From an uncultured delta proteobacterium (GTDB lineage: Bacteria; Desulfobacterota; Syntrophorhabdia; Syntrophorhabdales; Syntrophorhabdaceae): a stretch of 7,246 nt of DNA. Under the pieces are notes generated by a model. That model was not told the DNA's origin. It saw only the letters and a program-made list of their open reading frames with translations, and searched no databases. Location: the NCBI GenBank assembly GCA_903872255.1, contig CAIQJW010000023.1, positions 1-7,246 of the forward strand. Direction: 5' to 3'. The position numbers and the translations under genes were made by a program. Below, piece after piece: positions 5,173 to 7,246 of the stretch (position 1 is the first letter of the stretch; each line of letters opens with the position of its first letter).

Positions 5173-6278
5173 ATTCCCCCTATACGCGTTAGGCATTGAG
5201 GACATTTATCGTCCTTCATAATGTTTGCAAGCACACTGTAACCCGATCTCTCAATGAGAAGTTTCCTGCATTTCGGGCAGTATGTATTTTCGCCGGGATG
5301 GCCGGGAATATTTCCTATATACGCAAATTTAAGGCCCGAAGAAATTGCTATCTCCCGCGCACGCTCAAGGCTCTTAAGCGGCGTTGGAGATACGCCGGTC
5401 AGCTTATACATGGGATAAAACCGGGAAAAATGAACGGGAGTATTGGGCCCGGTCTCCTTGACAAGCCAGGCGCACATCGCCGTTATCATTTTCTCGTCAT
5501 CGTTATATCCCTGTAAGATGAGATTTGTTATTTCCACCCAGACGCCGGAACGCTTCAGGGTCTTTATCGTAGAAAGCACCGGGTCGAGTTCGCCCTCGCA
5601 CATCGTCGCATAGAAGGCCGGCGAAAAGCCCTTAAGATCGATATTGACAGCGTCAATGTACTTACAGAGTTCTTTCAGCGGGGCCTGGTTGATATAGCCG
5701 TTGGAATGGGACACGTTCAATATGCCGCGCTTGCGGGCAATCTTCGCAATATCGAACATGTACTCATAAAAATTGGACGGTTCGGTATAGGTGTAGGCGA
5801 TGCTTTTGCAGCCCTTTTGCACGGCCAGGTTCACGACATCGTCCGGGGACATTTTCATATTGTTGACGTCTACCGGGGACGCCTGGGATATCTGCCAGTT
5901 CTGGCAAAATTTGCAGCGCAGGTTGCATCCGGCGCTTGCAAGTGACAGGGAAAATGTCCGGGGAAGGACATTAAAGAACGGTTTCTTTTCGATAGGATCG
6001 ACATGGACCGCGCACGGCGAACCGTAACCCAGGGAATAGAGCCTGCCTCCAATGTTCCTGCGTGCCCGGCAGAACCCTGTTTCACCGTCGGGAAGGGTGC
6101 ATTGACGAGGACACAACACGCACTCCACGGTCTTCGCCGGCCTTTTTCTGTAATATCGGGCTTCCTGGTATTTTGGCTCGGATGCCGCGCTTAAGGCTGT
6201 ACGGACATTGAGGGAAAACATGAGTGGTGCAAGGCTGGCGATCTTTATAAAATCTCGTCTCTTCAAAGTGTCTACCAT
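5160..6278 (-). CDS. amrS: AmmeMemoRadiSam system radical SAM enzyme with apparent Tat signal
   Basis: A 372-residue radical SAM protein. The SAM-binding [4Fe-4S] motif is GCNLRCKFCQNW (Cys118, Cys122, Cys125). Before it lies the family's N-terminal cysteine cluster C53-x2-C56-x3-C60-x9-C70, possibly a second metal site. At the C-terminus a zinc-ribbon-like pair of CxxC motifs (Cys334/337 and Cys359/362) follows ENTYCPKC, as is typical of AmmeMemoRadiSam enzymes. The catalytic core keeps the YTEPSNFYEY and SNGYI segments of PflA-like activases. The unusual part is residues 1-32: KRRDFIK followed by a moderately hydrophobic stretch and small residues (SAA) reads as a twin-arginine signal, making the protein about 35 residues longer than usual. 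ATG 6278 has AAGG 7 bases upstream. The next gene encodes Memo-AMMECR1. The reaction and substrate of this family are unknown; similarity to pyruvate-formate-lyase activases suggests glycyl-radical or peptide modification, but that is not established. Confidence 0.93.
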   Translation of the reverse strand: MVDTLKRRDFIKIASLAPLMFSLNVRTALSAASEPKYQEARYYRKRPAKTVECVLCPRQCTLPDGETGFCRARRNIGGRLYSLGYGSPCAVHVDPIEKKPFFNVLPRTFSLSLASAGCNLRCKFCQNWQISQASPVDVNNMKMSPDDVVNLAVQKGCKSIAYTYTEPSNFYEYMFDIAKIARKRGILNVSHSNGYINQAPLKELCKYIDAVNIDLKGFSPAFYATMCEGELDPVLSTIKTLKRSGVWVEITNLILQGYNDDEKMITAMCAWLVKETGPNTPVHFSRFYPMYKLTGVSPTPLKSLERAREIAISSGLKFAYIGNIPGHPGENTYCPKCRKLLIERSGYSVLANIMKDDKCPQCLTRIGGIWSR

Positions 6279-6298
6279 TGTAAAACCTTAGAAATCCC

Positions 6299-6333
6299 CT
6301 GTTATTATACTATTTTCTCCGGGGAGATAACAG
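6299..6333 (-). promoter_or_regulatory. possible internal promoter within an inverted repeat, upstream of the radical SAM gene
   Basis: A perfect TATAAT (6309-6304, minus strand) lies 18 bases after CTGTTA (three of six to consensus, 6333-6328). A 7-bp inverted repeat, CTGTTAT (6299-6305) and ATAACAG (6327-6333), brackets the two boxes, and a second repeat TCTCC-GG-GGAGA lies at 6316-6327. The predicted start near 6297 leaves a leader of about 19 bases with the AAGG ribosome binding site. The region overlaps the stop codon of the membrane-protein gene, so the repeat could be coincidental. Confidence 0.4.
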
Positions 6334-7246
6334 CATAAGAATGCAGCAAACCTTGACCGCAAAAAGAAAGATGCAGGTTTTTACGAGCCCCATGAGGGGG
6401 AACAGAAAAAAGCCTCCGGTGATCCCCCCGAAAAACCCTCCTACGAGATCGATGCCGTAGATAGGTCCCACCGCTGCCCTTTGCGGCCGCATGTTTCTGT
6501 ATACCTCTACTGCGATAGGGAATTCGACTCCCGCGAAGAACCCGGAAATAAAGAGCAATACCAGGAACAGGGAACTTAGGGATAGATGGTCGAGCTTTTG
6601 AAAAACACCGGTCAACAGGAATATCGCGGGTACGATAAGACATACGGCTGCAATTGCCGCCTCTGCCGCCATCAACGCCCGTGAAGGTGATCGCAATTTT
6701 CTCGAAAATGTCCCGGCAGACAGGGCGCCGCCGGCCATACCGGTCATGAGCATCGTTATGAGCATCCCGATCTCGTGGAAAACATAGCCGGACCGTACCT
6801 GGTATATAAAGATAAGCAACAACTCGAGCACCATGACGGAAAAGCCCGTTGTAAGCGTCACAAAACAGACGGGAACCGGGCCGTGCCTTCCCCGGAGCAC
6901 GAATCCGGCAGCGGTAAGGCCGGCGCTCATTATGAGGAACAATGACAGGCCGTATTTTTCGAGTGCCGTAAAAATACTTTTCAATGAAGGATCATGAAGG
7001 GCATTATCAAAAGCTATTGCGTAATAAAGGCCCATCGGCGCAAGGTCATGATTGGCCTTTGCCCGTGAGTCCTTTATCGCTGACCGGAACCATTGAGTTC
7101 TTTCCGGGTCGAGACGGTAGGAAAGGTGCGGCAACGAAATGAGCTTCAGCGGCAGGGCGTAGCCCTTAAGCCGTTTATCCATATGGGGCGCTGAAAGGTC
7201 AACGGCAGTCTTCGAAGGAGATGCCATGAATATGTTCTCTTCGCCG
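6310..7246 (-). CDS. membrane-bound spermidine-synthase-like protein, C-terminal part (5' end beyond right edge)
   Basis: The frame is open through to the right edge, so the ATG at 7227 is most likely internal (no clear ribosome binding site) and the true start lies outside. Numbering from that ATG, residues 1-85 look like the end of a spermidine-synthase-type Rossmann domain: ENIFMASPSK at its start and a LAPMGLYYAIAFDNAL segment (62-77) that links it to membrane segments in such fusions. Residues about 93-300 hold roughly seven hydrophobic helices (93-111, 117-143, 149-172, 184-207, 217-240, 259-279, 281-300). GFSVMVLELLLIFIYQ and the GMLITMLMTGMAGG stretch are typical of the SpeE-like multipass family, as is the GVEFPIA motif. 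These proteins are often annotated spermidine synthase, but their reaction is generally unproven; the catalytic half is not in the window. The next gene starts 31 bp downstream, so an operon with the AmmeMemoRadiSam genes is likely. Confidence 0.82.
   Translation of the reverse strand, partial: GEENIFMASPSKTAVDLSAPHMDKRLKGYALPLKLISLPHLSYRLDPERTQWFRSAIKDSRAKANHDLAPMGLYYAIAFDNALHDPSLKSIFTALEKYGLSLFLIMSAGLTAAGFVLRGRHGPVPVCFVTLTTGFSVMVLELLLIFIYQVRSGYVFHEIGMLITMLMTGMAGGALSAGTFSRKLRSPSRALMAAEAAIAAVCLIVPAIFLLTGVFQKLDHLSLSSLFLVLLFISGFFAGVEFPIAVEVYRNMRPQRAAVGPIYGIDLVGGFFGGITGGFFLFPLMGLVKTCIFLFAVKVCCILMLLSPRRK

Noticed and set aside
5172..5205. Earlier ATG (5205) as start of the Memo-AMMECR1 gene
   Set aside because: It has a fair AAGGA site but adds 11 residues before the signal n-region and enlarges the overlap with the radical SAM gene; kept as an alternative only.
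7225..7227. ATG at 7227 as start of the SpeE-like gene
   Set aside because: The frame continues open upstream to the window edge, the translated upstream residues (GEENIF) fit the family, and no clear ribosome binding site precedes it.

Overview
All supported genes in this window lie on the minus strand, so transcription runs from high to low coordinates. Gene content suggests an anaerobic, Gram-negative-type bacterium, possibly Desulfobacterota or Nitrospirota: an AmmeMemoRadiSam system, a membrane spermidine-synthase-like protein, an M29 aminopeptidase, a CysM-type cysteine synthase and a BrnT/BrnA toxin-antitoxin pair. The lineage is an inference from gene content only. No rRNA, tRNA, CRISPR array or insertion sequence was seen.

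Right half (7246 to 2428): a tight cluster. It starts with the C-terminal part of a polytopic membrane spermidine-synthase-like protein that runs off the right edge. A radical SAM enzyme of the AmmeMemoRadiSam family with an apparent Tat leader follows after 31 bp. Next is a fused Memo plus AMMECR1 protein with an apparent Sec signal or anchor, overlapping the radical SAM gene by 13 bp. An M29 metallo-aminopeptidase follows after 45 bp. The three AmmeMemoRadiSam components (radical SAM, B, A) are thus encoded by two adjacent genes, and both products carry export-type N-termini. This is the most unusual feature of the window, because radical SAM chemistry is normally cytoplasmic. A possible internal promoter flanked by a 7-bp inverted repeat lies just before the radical SAM gene.

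Middle (2390 to 1604): a cysteine-rich zinc-binding protein of unknown function with its own sigma70-like promoter. That promoter shows its start is an internal ATG rather than the longest GTG start. After a short stretch holding a doubtful 30-codon ORF comes a 57-codon gene with a good promoter and ribosome binding site, whose product ends in a CQLGCF tail.

Left part (1477 to 1): a CysM-type cysteine synthase with an unusual C-terminal CAKCPP tail, then a brnT-brnA toxin-antitoxin pair. brnT has a strong promoter placed so close to its ATG that a leaderless transcript is predicted. brnA is cut by the left edge.
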